From an uncultured Clostridia bacterium (GTDB lineage: Bacteria > Bacillota > Clostridia > Christensenellales > CAG-138), in NCBI GenBank assembly GCA_937915925.1, contig CALGGM010000039.1, forward strand, positions 1 to 20,816: a stretch of 20,816 nucleotides of DNA, written 5' to 3'. A program made the translations under genes and the position numbers. Every line of letters starts with the position of its first letter. Within the stretch, counting starts at the first letter, position 1. Below, in pieces: positions 1 to 8,358 of this stretch. The notes under the pieces are model-generated. The model was given only the letters and a program-made list of their open reading frames with translations. It had not been told where the DNA came from and did not search any database.

Positions 1-49
1 CGACCTACCGGTTCGTAGCCGGGCACTCTATCCACTGAGCTACAAGCGC
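1..49 (-). tRNA. tRNA-Arg (anticodon ACG), 5' part only
   Basis: Read on the minus strand, the sequence gives a 7-nt acceptor 5' strand (GCGCTTG), TAGCTC, a D-arm closed by GAGT, and an anticodon arm whose 7-nt loop CTACGAA carries anticodon ACG, which reads arginine CGN codons. The gene runs off the left edge of the window, so the variable loop, T-arm and 3' acceptor strand are not visible. The outermost anticodon-stem pair looks mismatched, but the remaining four pairs are G-C. A good promoter lies just upstream. Confidence 0.9.
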
Positions 50-73
50 ATGTACTCTTTCGCGTACCTTGTT

Positions 74-102
74 ATTTTAGCCGCTCTTCCGTAAATTGTC
101 AA
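74..102 (-). promoter_or_regulatory. Sigma-A promoter of the tRNA-Arg gene
   Basis: On the minus strand, a consensus -35 box TTGACA (97-102) is followed by a 17-nt spacer and the -10 box TAAAAT (74-79). The predicted start is near position 67, giving a precursor with a short 5' leader before the mature tRNA end at 49. Confidence 0.8.
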
Positions 103-130
103 GCCCCGATTTTGAAAAAAATGATATATC

Positions 131-161
131 ATGAAAACGGGGCGATCGACCGACCGCCCCG
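131..161 (-). terminator. Rho-independent terminator of murC
   Basis: A GC-rich 7-bp stem (CGGGGCG at 138-144 with CGCCCCG at 155-161) has a 10-nt loop. On the minus strand it is followed by TTTTC, then an AT-rich stretch. It lies 11 bases past the murC stop codon. Confidence 0.8.
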
Positions 162-172
162 CTGCGATTTCT

Positions 173-1537
173 TTACAGCAGTTTCTTCGATTGCCGGTAG
201 ACGTCGCCGCTGCCCACGGTGATCACGATGTCCCCCGGCACGGCATGCGCGTCGAGATACGATGCGATGTTCTCGAACGTGCCGAGATACTGCGCATTGT
301 GCGTTTCGCGGTTAATCCCCGCCACCATGTCGCGCGCATGAACGACGCCGGTGTCGACCTCGCGTCCGGGGTAAATGTCCGGCACAAGCACTTCGTCCGC
401 GTCCTTGAAGCAGGTCACGTTTTCGCAGAACAGCGTTCTTGCGCGCGTGTAGCTGTTGCACTGGAACACGCAGAAGATCTTTCCGTGCGGGACATGCGTC
501 GCCGCGGCGAGCGTCTCTTTGATCTCGTTCGGATGATGTCCGTAATCGTGGAAGACCTTGACGCCGTTCTTCTCGCCGAGCAGCTCAAAGCGGCGGCTGG
601 TGTTGCGGAAGCGCTCCATCGCGTTCGCGTAATGCTCAAACGAAACGCCGCAAAGCTTTGCCGCGGCATAGACCGCAAGCGCGTTGATCACATTGTGCTG
701 TCCGGGGACGTTCAGCTTCACTCTTCCGATCCGCTCGCCGTGATCGAAGAGATCGAACGACGGGAACCCGAGCGCGTCGAACGCAAGCGCGTCCGCGTGG
801 ATATCGCCCTCGGATAGACCATACGTAGTCACGTTGCCGCCAAGCTCCTTTAAGAGATCGCGGACATACGCGTCGTCGATGCAGGCAAGGATCCTGCCGC
901 TGTCGGGCACGAGCGCAAGGAACTTGCGGAACGCGGCGATGATGTGCTCGATATCGCCGTAGTAGTCCAAGTGATCGTTATCGATGTTGTTGACGATCGC
1001 GATCGTCGGCTTCAGCGTCAGAAAGCTTTCGACATACTCGCACGCCTCGGTGATGAAAAGATCGCTCTTTCCGAGCCGCACGCCGCCGCCCAAAAGCTCC
1101 ATGAACCCGCCGACGTGCACCGTCGCGTCAAGGTCCGCTTCCTCGTTGACAAAGGCGAGCATCGACGTGATCGTGGTCTTGCCGTGACAGCCCGCAACCG
1201 CGACAACCTCGTGAAAGCGTGCGGAAAGCTGACCCAGAGCGACGCTTCTCTCAAGCTCCGGAATCCCATGCTCGCGCCCGTAGACGCGCTCGGGATTGTC
1301 CGGTTTGATCGCCGCGGAATACACGATCAGATCTGCGTCCTTCGCCTGCTCCGCCCGATGTCCGTAATACACGGTGATGCCGTCCCGTTCGAGACGGTCG
1401 GTAAACTGCGTGCGGTCGCGGTCGCTGCCCGTAACCGTATGCCCCTGTGCGTTCAGGATCCGCGCAATGCCGCTCATCGAGCAGCCGCCGATCCCGATAA
1501 AATGAATGCGTTTTGCTTCGTCCAATGATGCTGTCAT
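173..1537 (-). CDS. murC: UDP-N-acetylmuramate--L-alanine ligase (MurC)
   Basis: This cytoplasmic enzyme adds L-alanine to UDP-MurNAc with ATP, the first peptide-adding step of peptidoglycan synthesis. The 454-residue length is normal for MurC. The N-terminal nucleotide-sugar domain opens with GIGGCSMSG (15-23). The Mur ligase P-loop is GCHGKTT (116-122, usually GTHGKTT). The central domain has ITEACEY (162-168) and NNIDNDHLD (183-191), and the C-terminal domain has HDYGHHPNE (330-338). I chose the ATG at 1537 because GGGGAGA sits just upstream and the conserved fold begins right after it; an in-frame ATG at 1591 would run back through the promoter. The gene has its own promoter and terminator but follows the HIT gene by only 58 nt, so read-through from that operon is possible. 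The related enzyme Mpl is less likely given the EACEY signature and length. Confidence 0.93.
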   Translation of the reverse strand: MTASLDEAKRIHFIGIGGCSMSGIARILNAQGHTVTGSDRDRTQFTDRLERDGITVYYGHRAEQAKDADLIVYSAAIKPDNPERVYGREHGIPELERSVALGQLSARFHEVVAVAGCHGKTTITSMLAFVNEEADLDATVHVGGFMELLGGGVRLGKSDLFITEACEYVESFLTLKPTIAIVNNIDNDHLDYYGDIEHIIAAFRKFLALVPDSGRILACIDDAYVRDLLKELGGNVTTYGLSEGDIHADALAFDALGFPSFDLFDHGERIGRVKLNVPGQHNVINALAVYAAAKLCGVSFEHYANAMERFRNTSRRFELLGEKNGVKVFHDYGHHPNEIKETLAAATHVPHGKIFCVFQCNSYTRARTLFCENVTCFKDADEVLVPDIYPGREVDTGVVHARDMVAGINRETHNAQYLGTFENIASYLDAHAVPGDIVITVGSGDVYRQSKKLL

Positions 1538-1562
1538 AGTTTCTCCCCGCTGCGTATGCCTC

Positions 1563-1591
1563 ATTATACGCGAATCCTGTCGGAATTGCAA
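1563..1591 (-). promoter_or_regulatory. Promoter of murC
   Basis: On the minus strand, -35 TTGCAA (1586-1591), a 17-nt spacer and a consensus -10 TATAAT (1563-1568) lie in the short gap between the HIT gene stop and the murC start. The predicted leader is about 20 nt and contains the GGGGAGA ribosome binding site. Confidence 0.8.
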
Positions 1592-1595
1592 CCGA

Positions 1596-1931
1596 TCAGT
1601 TGTCCCATTTCAGCGTTTTGCCGCCGATCAGATGCAGATGCAGATGCGGCACGCTCTGTCCCGCGTCCGCGCCGATGTTGGTGATCAGCCGATAGCCCGT
1701 CTTGTCAAGCCCGTTCTCCGCCGCGACCGTTCTTGCGACCTCGAACATGTGTCCCAAAAGCGCGTCGTCCGCTCGCGTCAGAGCCTGCGCGCTTTCGATA
1801 TGCGTTTTCGGGATCACGAGGATATGCACCGGCGCCTGCGGCGCGATGTCATGAAACGCGTAAACGCTCTCGTCCTCGTACGCTTTTTTCGACGGGATCT
1901 CACCCGCGGCGATCTTACAGAACAAACACAT
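1596..1931 (-). CDS. HIT family protein (HinT-like purine nucleoside phosphoramidase)
   Basis: The 111-residue protein is a small, single-domain histidine-triad hydrolase. It carries the signature H-L-H-L-H at 96-100 followed by LIGG, and the N-terminal block CLFCKIAAGEIPS typical of the HinT/PKCI branch, which hydrolyses nucleoside 5'-phosphoramidates and acyl-adenylates in the cytoplasm. Length and layout are normal. A clear AGGAGG ribosome binding site precedes the ATG, and only 12 bases separate it from the mtaB stop, so it is the last gene of the prmA-rsmE-mtaB operon. The precise substrate cannot be read from the sequence. Confidence 0.92.
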   Translation of the reverse strand: MCLFCKIAAGEIPSKKAYEDESVYAFHDIAPQAPVHILVIPKTHIESAQALTRADDALLGHMFEVARTVAAENGLDKTGYRLITNIGADAGQSVPHLHLHLIGGKTLKWDN

Positions 1932-1943
1932 AGTCTTTGCCTC

Positions 1944-3209
1944 CTATTCGATGATACCGAGCGCAGTCGTTCCGTCCCGCCCGGTTAATTTGACCCGAAC
2001 CGTTTCCCCGCATGCGCCGTCGCAGCGAACGCGGATGTAGTTTCCGGTGTAGCCGGTCCCGTCGTCCTCCATGATGACGTCGACCGTTTTCCCGATCTGC
2101 GCGTCGATAAACGCCGTCTCCAGCCGTTCGCCGAGCGCGATGAGCTCGCGCGTACGCGCTTCCTTCAAGGCGCGCGGCAGATGCCCCTCCATCGCGTCCG
2201 CCTTCGTTCCCTTGCGGCGCGAGTACGGGAACACATGGATCCGCGCAAAGCCGATCTCCTCGACAAAGTGCACCGTCTCCCGATGCTCCTCCTCCGTCTC
2301 GCCGACAAAGCCTGCGATCACGTCCGTGGTGATCGCGGCGTCCGGCATGCACGCGCGGATGCGCTCGACCGCGTCGCGGTATTCCACCGTCGTATAGCGG
2401 CGGTTCATGCGTTTCAAAACCGTGTCGGAGCCGCTTTGCATCGAAAGATGAAACTGCCTGCAAAGCGTGCGGCTGTTTTTCGCGATCTCCAAAAACCGAT
2501 CGGTGATCACGCGCGGTTCCAGCGAACCGAGCCGAAGCCGTTCCAATCCCGGGATGCTGTCGGCAAGCACGATCAAATCGGATAGCGTGGGCTTGTCCTC
2601 GAGATCGACGCCGTACGCGGACAGCTGAATGCCGGTAAGAACGACCTCGCGGTATCCGTTTTCCGCAAGCGAAATGAGCTCCTTCTTCGTGCTTTCGACC
2701 GTGCGCGAGCGCAGCGCGCCGCGCGCAAACGGGATCATGCAGTACGTGCAGAAGCTGTTGCAGCCGTCCTGCACCTTCAAAATCGCTCTGGTGCGGCTGT
2801 CGTGCTGCGCGGAAAGCTCCTCAAACTCGTGCCGATCGAACGGCGCGGGATACGCGGGATCGACCCGCTGTTCCAAAGCCGCTTCCACAAGCCGGACGAT
2901 GTCCTTTCGCCCCTCCGTTCCGAGCACGAGCGAAACGCCCGGAAGCGCCGCGACCTGTTCCTTCGCGACCTCGGCATAGCAGCCGACGGCGGCGAGCAGC
3001 GCGTCCGGATTTCTGCGGTGCGCCTGCGAAAGGACCTGACGCGATTTCTTATCGCTGATGCTCGTGACCGTGCAGGTATTGACGATGTAGGCGTCGGCAG
3101 GTTCTTCGAACGGGACGACCTCGTGTCCCGCCTTTTTAAACAGCTCCTCCATCGCCTGCGTCTCGTAGTGATTGACCTTACAGCCGAGCGTATAAAATGC
3201 AACTTTCAC
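1944..3209 (-). CDS. mtaB: tRNA t6A37 methylthiotransferase (MtaB)
   Basis: MtaB is a radical-SAM enzyme that converts t6A to ms2t6A at position 37 of ANN-decoding tRNAs, using two [4Fe-4S] clusters. The 421-residue protein shows all three domains in order. The N-terminal UPF0004 domain has cluster cysteines at about 10, 46 and 77. The radical-SAM domain has C150-x3-C154-x2-C157. A C-terminal TRAM domain for tRNA binding starts near residue 365. The N-terminus MKVAFYTLGCKVN and the CNSFCTYC motif favour MtaB over MiaB or RimO. The start is GTG at 3209, chosen because it overlaps the rsmE stop by 4 bases (GTGA), has GAGGTGG just upstream, and precedes the conserved N-terminus directly; this indicates translational coupling with rsmE. 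Confidence 0.93.
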   Translation of the reverse strand: MKVAFYTLGCKVNHYETQAMEELFKKAGHEVVPFEEPADAYIVNTCTVTSISDKKSRQVLSQAHRRNPDALLAAVGCYAEVAKEQVAALPGVSLVLGTEGRKDIVRLVEAALEQRVDPAYPAPFDRHEFEELSAQHDSRTRAILKVQDGCNSFCTYCMIPFARGALRSRTVESTKKELISLAENGYREVVLTGIQLSAYGVDLEDKPTLSDLIVLADSIPGLERLRLGSLEPRVITDRFLEIAKNSRTLCRQFHLSMQSGSDTVLKRMNRRYTTVEYRDAVERIRACMPDAAITTDVIAGFVGETEEEHRETVHFVEEIGFARIHVFPYSRRKGTKADAMEGHLPRALKEARTRELIALGERLETAFIDAQIGKTVDVIMEDDGTGYTGNYIRVRCDGACGETVRVKLTGRDGTTALGIIE

Positions 3210-3922
3210 GGCTCCACCTCATATAGGATCTGCGCCGTCATCGCCATGCCCGCGGTCTCCGTGCGCAGGATCCGCGTGCCAAGCGAAACGGACCGCGCGC
3301 CCTTCTTTGTGAGCTGTTCGATCTCCGCTTCGGAGAACCCGCCCTCCGGTCCGATCACGATCGCGATCCGCTCGCCGCAATGCGCGCGCAGAGCGGTTTT
3401 CAGAGAAACGGAGCGTTCGTTTTCGTACGCGACCAGAACCGTGTCAAAGTCAGAAAAGTCGAGCTTGTCCAAGGCGATCGGCAAGGCGACCTTCGGGATG
3501 ATCCCGCGGCGGCTCTGCTTTGCCGCTTCCTCGCTCACGCGCTGCCAGCGCTCGATCCTGCCCTCGTACGGCGGCTTCAATACCACCACGCAGCGCTCCG
3601 ACTGCACGGGCACGAACCCGCATGCGCCGAGCTCCACACACTTTTGGATGATCGTTTCCATCTTGCCGGCTTTGGGCAGGCACTGAAACAGCGTGACCGA
3701 AACGGACGGCTCGCTCTCTGCCCTGCGCCACGGTCCGGTCTCGAACGAAACGGCGTCGCCGGCAATGCCCGTAATGACGGCGTCGCATTCGCTGCCGCGT
3801 CCGTCGCAAAGCTGCACGGCGTCGCCCGCGCGAAGGCGCAAAACCTTTGCGATATGCTTCACGTCGTCGCCGCGGACCACGGCGGTATTCGGTTGAATCT
3901 CGTCGGTAAAAAAGCGATGCAT
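3206..3922 (-). CDS. rsmE: 16S rRNA m3U1498 methyltransferase (RsmE)
   Basis: RsmE is a SPOUT-class SAM enzyme that methylates U1498 of 16S rRNA at N3 within the 30S subunit. The 238 residues show an N-terminal PUA-like part containing KVLRLRAGD (26-34), the block CLPKAGKMETIIQKCVELG from 81, and the C-terminal SAM-binding knot motifs IGPEGGFSE (190-198) and LGTRILRTETA (214-224). The reading frame stays open far upstream inside prmA, but homology starts at MHRFFTDE, so I place the start at the ATG at 3922, one base after the prmA stop. No strong ribosome binding site is seen there, so translation probably depends on ribosomes finishing prmA. The prmA-rsmE order is a common Bacillota arrangement. 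Confidence 0.93.
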   Translation of the reverse strand: MHRFFTDEIQPNTAVVRGDDVKHIAKVLRLRAGDAVQLCDGRGSECDAVITGIAGDAVSFETGPWRRAESEPSVSVTLFQCLPKAGKMETIIQKCVELGACGFVPVQSERCVVVLKPPYEGRIERWQRVSEEAAKQSRRGIIPKVALPIALDKLDFSDFDTVLVAYENERSVSLKTALRAHCGERIAIVIGPEGGFSEAEIEQLTKKGARSVSLGTRILRTETAGMAMTAQILYEVEP

Positions 3923-3923
3923 G

Positions 3924-4880
3924 TTACTTGCAAAGGAACGCGTTCCAGCCCTCCGCTTTGCTGTGTTCCGAAACGGTAAAGCCGTTCGCTTCGAGCGCCG
4001 CGACCACCTCGTCGACGCGCTCGTCGATGATGCCGGAAACGAGGAACACACCGCCGGGCGCAACGAGCGGTCTTGCGATCGGCGCAAGCGCGATGATGAC
4101 GTCCGCGACGATGTTCGCCGCGACGACCGGATACTGCCCCGCGATCTTCTTCTGCAGGCGCGTATCGGAAAGAACGTTGCCGATCAGCACATGATAATGT
4201 TCCCTGCCGATCCCGTTCATCTCGGCGTTCTCATACGCGATCGATTCCGCGATCGGATCGATGTCCACGGCGGTCGCGTCGACCGCGCCCAAAAGCCTTG
4301 CCGCGATCGAAAGGATCCCGCTGCCGCAGCCGAGATCGAGCATCGTGTCGCCGGGCTTCACGGTCTTTTCGAGGAATTCAAGGCACATCCGCGTCGTGTG
4401 ATGCGCGCCGGTGCCGAACGCCATGCCCGGATCGAGCTTCAATACGATGCGCCCGGTTTCGGGCTTCGGCTCCCACGAGGGCAGAACGAGCAGACGGCTG
4501 CCGATCTCAAGCGGCTTATAATACTTTTTCCAGTTGTTCGCCCAATCCTCCTCGTCGACCGAAACGACGGTCACGAGCAGCGTGCCGAGATCGACCGGAA
4601 GGTCCAGCGTTTTCAGCCGCTCGATCGCCGCCTTCGCCGCCTCGACGGTCGGAAGGTTCTCCGGGCAGTCCGCGACATAACCCTTGACGCACGGGGTGTC
4701 CGTGCCGATCTTATCCATATCCGCAAAGTCCCAGAAAATCGCCGCCTCTCGCAAAAACGCGTACGCCTTTTCATGGCTTTCCTCGATGGAAAGTCCCGTA
4801 ATGCCCGCGCCGTTCAATGCGGCGCAGACGGCGTCGATCCCCTGATCCGTGGTATAAACCGTCAGCTCAAGCCATTTCAT
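3924..4880 (-). CDS. prmA: Ribosomal protein L11 methyltransferase (PrmA)
   Basis: PrmA methylates ribosomal protein L11 on amino groups using SAM. The 318-residue length is normal. The N-terminal L11-recognition domain (about 1-110) includes EDWANNWKKYYKP (111-123), and the linker has the family signature LDPGMAFGTGAHHTTR (149-164). The Rossmann methyltransferase domain starts with LDLGCGSG (181-188) and has AANIVADVI further on. It is the first gene of the prmA-rsmE-mtaB-HIT operon, with a promoter at 4915-4943. GGGGGA lies about 10 nt before the ATG. Confidence 0.94.
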   Translation of the reverse strand: MKWLELTVYTTDQGIDAVCAALNGAGITGLSIEESHEKAYAFLREAAIFWDFADMDKIGTDTPCVKGYVADCPENLPTVEAAKAAIERLKTLDLPVDLGTLLVTVVSVDEEDWANNWKKYYKPLEIGSRLLVLPSWEPKPETGRIVLKLDPGMAFGTGAHHTTRMCLEFLEKTVKPGDTMLDLGCGSGILSIAARLLGAVDATAVDIDPIAESIAYENAEMNGIGREHYHVLIGNVLSDTRLQKKIAGQYPVVAANIVADVIIALAPIARPLVAPGGVFLVSGIIDERVDEVVAALEANGFTVSEHSKAEGWNAFLCK

Positions 4881-4914
4881 TCGTGTTCATTCCCCCAAAA
4901 TGGTTCTTCTTTTC

Positions 4915-4943
4915 AGTATAACATGTTTTTGACCGTTACACAA
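4915..4943 (-). promoter_or_regulatory. Promoter of the prmA-rsmE-mtaB-HIT operon
   Basis: On the minus strand, -35 TTGTGT (4938-4943), a 17-nt spacer and -10 TATACT (4915-4920). The -35 box overlaps the last codons of the upstream UPF0489 gene, whose stop is at 4936-4938, so the two units are packed end to end without room for a terminator. Confidence 0.72.
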
Positions 4944-5652
4944 GCGTCATATATTGCGAGATCAGCGGGATCAGCGCGTCCGCTTCCTTCGGCGCGTAGC
5001 GCGGCGAATGCGCAAGGTTCATGCAAACAAACGGCTCGCGGATGGAAACCTCGGAAGGGTCGTTATAAACGGTCAGCGGGATCTCCGGTTCCTGCCCATA
5101 GCGGGTTTCAAACAGTTTCGAAACGAACGATTCGAGCCGGATCGGGCGATACCCTTCCCCATTCTTGACGCAGAACGTCGGAAGATCGGGTCTTGAAAAC
5201 GGATCGCGCACAAGCGCCAGCGCGTCGATCCAGCGGAACGCGAGCGCGAACAGAAGATAGTTCGCCTCGTCTAGCTGCTTTTGCGCATAGTAGCGGGAAA
5301 AGTCGTCCCGCTCCGCAGGCGGGATGCCGAGGACGTTATTCAGCACAAACCCGGGACCGGGCTTTCCGATGCCGAGATCCGCGTGCGCGTCGACATGCAC
5401 GACCGAAAACGGACGCGTAAGCCGCCCTTCGTCCATGCAGTCCTTCCAAAATGCGAGCGCGCCGTCGTGCGTTTCGGTGACGCGTCCGACGATCGGATGC
5501 GCCTTGGATAAACTGAGCCCGTTTTCCAAAAATGAAACGACCGCCGCCCCGTCCCACGGCGCGGCAAAGCGTTTGTCGGGGCGTTCGCCCATGCCCGCGA
5601 GCGGACAGCATTCGTCAAGAAAGAAATCCAGATCCAGATCCAAAACCCACAT
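4936..5652 (-). CDS. UPF0489 family protein (arginase-like fold, function unknown)
   Basis: The 238-residue protein begins with VLDLDLDFFLDE (3-14) and has VVHVDAHADLG at 84-94. These Asp/His clusters (D5, D7, D9; D88, H90, D92) resemble the metal-binding motifs of the arginase/agmatinase/deacetylase superfamily and match the UPF0489 family. A metal-dependent hydrolase is therefore plausible, but no substrate is known to me. No signal peptide or membrane span is seen, so it is probably cytoplasmic. The ATG at 5652 has no ribosome binding site and lies 6 bases after a good -10 box, which predicts a leaderless mRNA. The conserved motif begins at residue 3, so a later start is unlikely. Confidence 0.8.
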   Translation of the reverse strand: MWVLDLDLDFFLDECCPLAGMGERPDKRFAAPWDGAAVVSFLENGLSLSKAHPIVGRVTETHDGALAFWKDCMDEGRLTRPFSVVHVDAHADLGIGKPGPGFVLNNVLGIPPAERDDFSRYYAQKQLDEANYLLFALAFRWIDALALVRDPFSRPDLPTFCVKNGEGYRPIRLESFVSKLFETRYGQEPEIPLTVYNDPSEVSIREPFVCMNLAHSPRYAPKEADALIPLISQYMTLV

Positions 5653-5658
5653 GCGGTT

Positions 5659-5687
5659 ATTGTACCGTTTCTTCGACGGAAAAACAA
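5659..5687 (-). promoter_or_regulatory. Leaderless-type promoter of the UPF0489 gene
   Basis: On the minus strand, -35 TTGTTT (5682-5687), a 17-nt spacer and -10 TACAAT (5659-5664). Only six bases (AACCGC) separate the -10 box from the ATG at 5652, so transcription should start at or next to the A of the start codon. Confidence 0.68.
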
Positions 5688-5792
5688 GTTCTTTTCCTTC
5701 GTTATCGAGAGAATGTACTTAAAAATAATACATTTCTGTCACATTTGCATGTTAAAATTTTCAAAACGATCAAGAATCCGGCATAAAACCTG

Positions 5793-5821
5793 TTGCGACT
5801 TCGAAAATCCTTTGCTATAAT
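5793..5821 (+). promoter_or_regulatory. Promoter of ftsA-ftsZ, extended -10
   Basis: -35 TTGCGA (5793-5798), a 17-nt spacer and consensus -10 TATAAT (5816-5821) preceded by TGC (an extended -10). The start is expected near 5828, with GGAGG just before the ftsA ATG. It is divergent from the UPF0489 promoter, about 106 bp away. Confidence 0.83.
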
Positions 5822-5846
5822 ATAGTTATCTTTGCGGAGGATTAGC

Positions 5847-7040
5847 ATGAAGCCTGCTGCGATATTGGACATCGGCAGCTCAAAGGTTGTATGCCTTTTG
5901 GGCAGCGCTTTAGATAAAGGCGGCATCGTCGTGCACGGTGCCGGCGTTTCCGGCTGCGACGGATACCTTGAAGATCGGTTTTTGGACAAGCAGAGTCTGC
6001 ACGACGCGATCGTGGACGCGATCCAGAAAGCCGAACAGGAATCCCATACGCGCATCCGTGACATCGCGCTTACCGTACCGGTTTCGTTCTCGAAACTGGT
6101 GCTTTCGGACATGACGATGACGCTCGGCGAACGCGCGCGCGTCGTCGATCCCGCCGACGTCGATCGGCTGATCGAGCATTCGTATCAGAAGATCGAAACG
6201 CCTCCGGGACACGTTCTGATGCACAGCACGCCGGTGTTCTTTCTGGTCGACGGGGTTTCCTCCTCCGAGATGCCGCAGGGCATCGTGACCGAGGAGATCT
6301 CGGGACTGATCGCGCACATGTTTGTTCGCGAGGACTACATCGAAACGATCCAGAACGTTCTGGACGATCTCGGCGTCGAGATCTCGATGTGCATCAGCGC
6401 CGCCCTGGGCGAAGCGACGATGCTGATCCCCGAGGAGGAACGCGTGCGTCCCGCCGTTCTCATCGACGTCGGCTACCGGCAGACGGACATCTGCGTGATC
6501 GAAAACGCGGCGCTGACCGGCATTGCGTCGATCCCGATGGGCGGCTATCAGTTCGCGTCCGACCTTTCGTTCGGGCTCGAGGTCACGCAGCAATCCGCCG
6601 AGCAGGCAAAGCGGCGGTTCGTATTCTCGCTCGATTACGGCGACAAGACGGAGATCCTCCGTTCCGAGACCGCGTCAAAGCGTGTCGAGAACAGCACGAT
6701 CGCCTACATCATCGAGGCGCGTGCGAGCGACCTTGCGGCGCATATCCGTGAAACGCTGGACCGTCTTGAGGTGAATCTGGAATCGCGTCCGATCGTGTAC
6801 CTGTCCGGCGGCGGACTGCTGATGATGCGCGGATCGCTCGACTTCATCAAGAAGGCTCTGGGCTTTCCGATCAAGCGCGACATGCCGTGGACGCCGCGGC
6901 TGTCCTCGCCCAACTACTGCAGCGCGTTCGGCGCGCTGAACTTTGTCCTTCGCGCGAACCGCGCCGAGGATCGTCCCGTGCAGCAAAAGCCGGACGAAAA
7001 GAACTTTCTGCAAAAATTGAAGGACTTCTTCACGAAATAA
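5847..7040 (+). CDS. ftsA: Cell division protein FtsA (actin-like ATPase)
   Basis: FtsA tethers FtsZ filaments to the inner face of the membrane and recruits late division proteins. The 397-residue protein has the actin-fold phosphate-1 motif AILDIGSSKV (5-14), a 1C/SHS2 region (about 85-190), the phosphate-2 segment VLIDVGYRQTDI (204-215) and the adenosine motif VYLSGGGLLM (317-326). The C-terminal end, NFLQKLKDFFTK, is an amphipathic helix that fits the membrane-targeting sequence. I chose the ATG at 5847 because GCGGAGGA lies seven bases upstream; an in-frame ATG at 5832 would be inside the leader. Identity is reinforced by ftsZ 21 bases downstream. No ftsQ or mur genes precede it, so the pair is detached from a classical dcw cluster. 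Confidence 0.93.
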   Translation: MKPAAILDIGSSKVVCLLGSALDKGGIVVHGAGVSGCDGYLEDRFLDKQSLHDAIVDAIQKAEQESHTRIRDIALTVPVSFSKLVLSDMTMTLGERARVVDPADVDRLIEHSYQKIETPPGHVLMHSTPVFFLVDGVSSSEMPQGIVTEEISGLIAHMFVREDYIETIQNVLDDLGVEISMCISAALGEATMLIPEEERVRPAVLIDVGYRQTDICVIENAALTGIASIPMGGYQFASDLSFGLEVTQQSAEQAKRRFVFSLDYGDKTEILRSETASKRVENSTIAYIIEARASDLAAHIRETLDRLEVNLESRPIVYLSGGGLLMMRGSLDFIKKALGFPIKRDMPWTPRLSSPNYCSAFGALNFVLRANRAEDRPVQQKPDEKNFLQKLKDFFTK

Positions 7041-7061
7041 CCAAAGGGGGAACCACCATCC

Positions 7062-8306
<1,245 letters not shown>

Positions 8307-8314
8307 AACAAATC

Positions 8315-8353
8315 CGGGCGGATGCAGTTCATCCGCCCGATTCTTTTCTTTTT
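8315..8353. terminator. Bidirectional terminator between ftsZ and comEC-like gene
   Basis: A perfect 10-bp stem, CGGGCGGATG (8315-8324) with CATCCGCCCG (8330-8339), has a 5-nt loop. On the plus strand it is followed by TTCTTTTCTTTTT; on the minus strand an AT-rich tail follows. It can serve both convergent genes. Confidence 0.9.
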
Positions 8354-8358
8354 ATCAT

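Noticed and set aside
1538..1591. N-terminal extension of MurC from an ATG at 1591
   Set aside because: The extension would be read from the murC promoter boxes themselves, lacks a ribosome binding site and has no family similarity; the ATG at 1537 has GGGGAGA upstream.
3923..4087. N-terminal extension of RsmE inside prmA
   Set aside because: The extra residues are an Arg/Ser-rich shadow of prmA in another frame; the RsmE fold starts at MHRFFTDE.
3921..5168. 415-codon plus-strand frame opposite prmA and the UPF0489 gene
   Set aside because: An Arg/Asp-rich antisense shadow typical of high-GC coding DNA; the minus-strand genes have clear family motifs.
5702..6112. 136-codon minus-strand frame between the UPF0489 gene and ftsA
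   Set aside because: It mostly mirrors the start of ftsA, has no ribosome binding site, and its composition is unlike a real protein.
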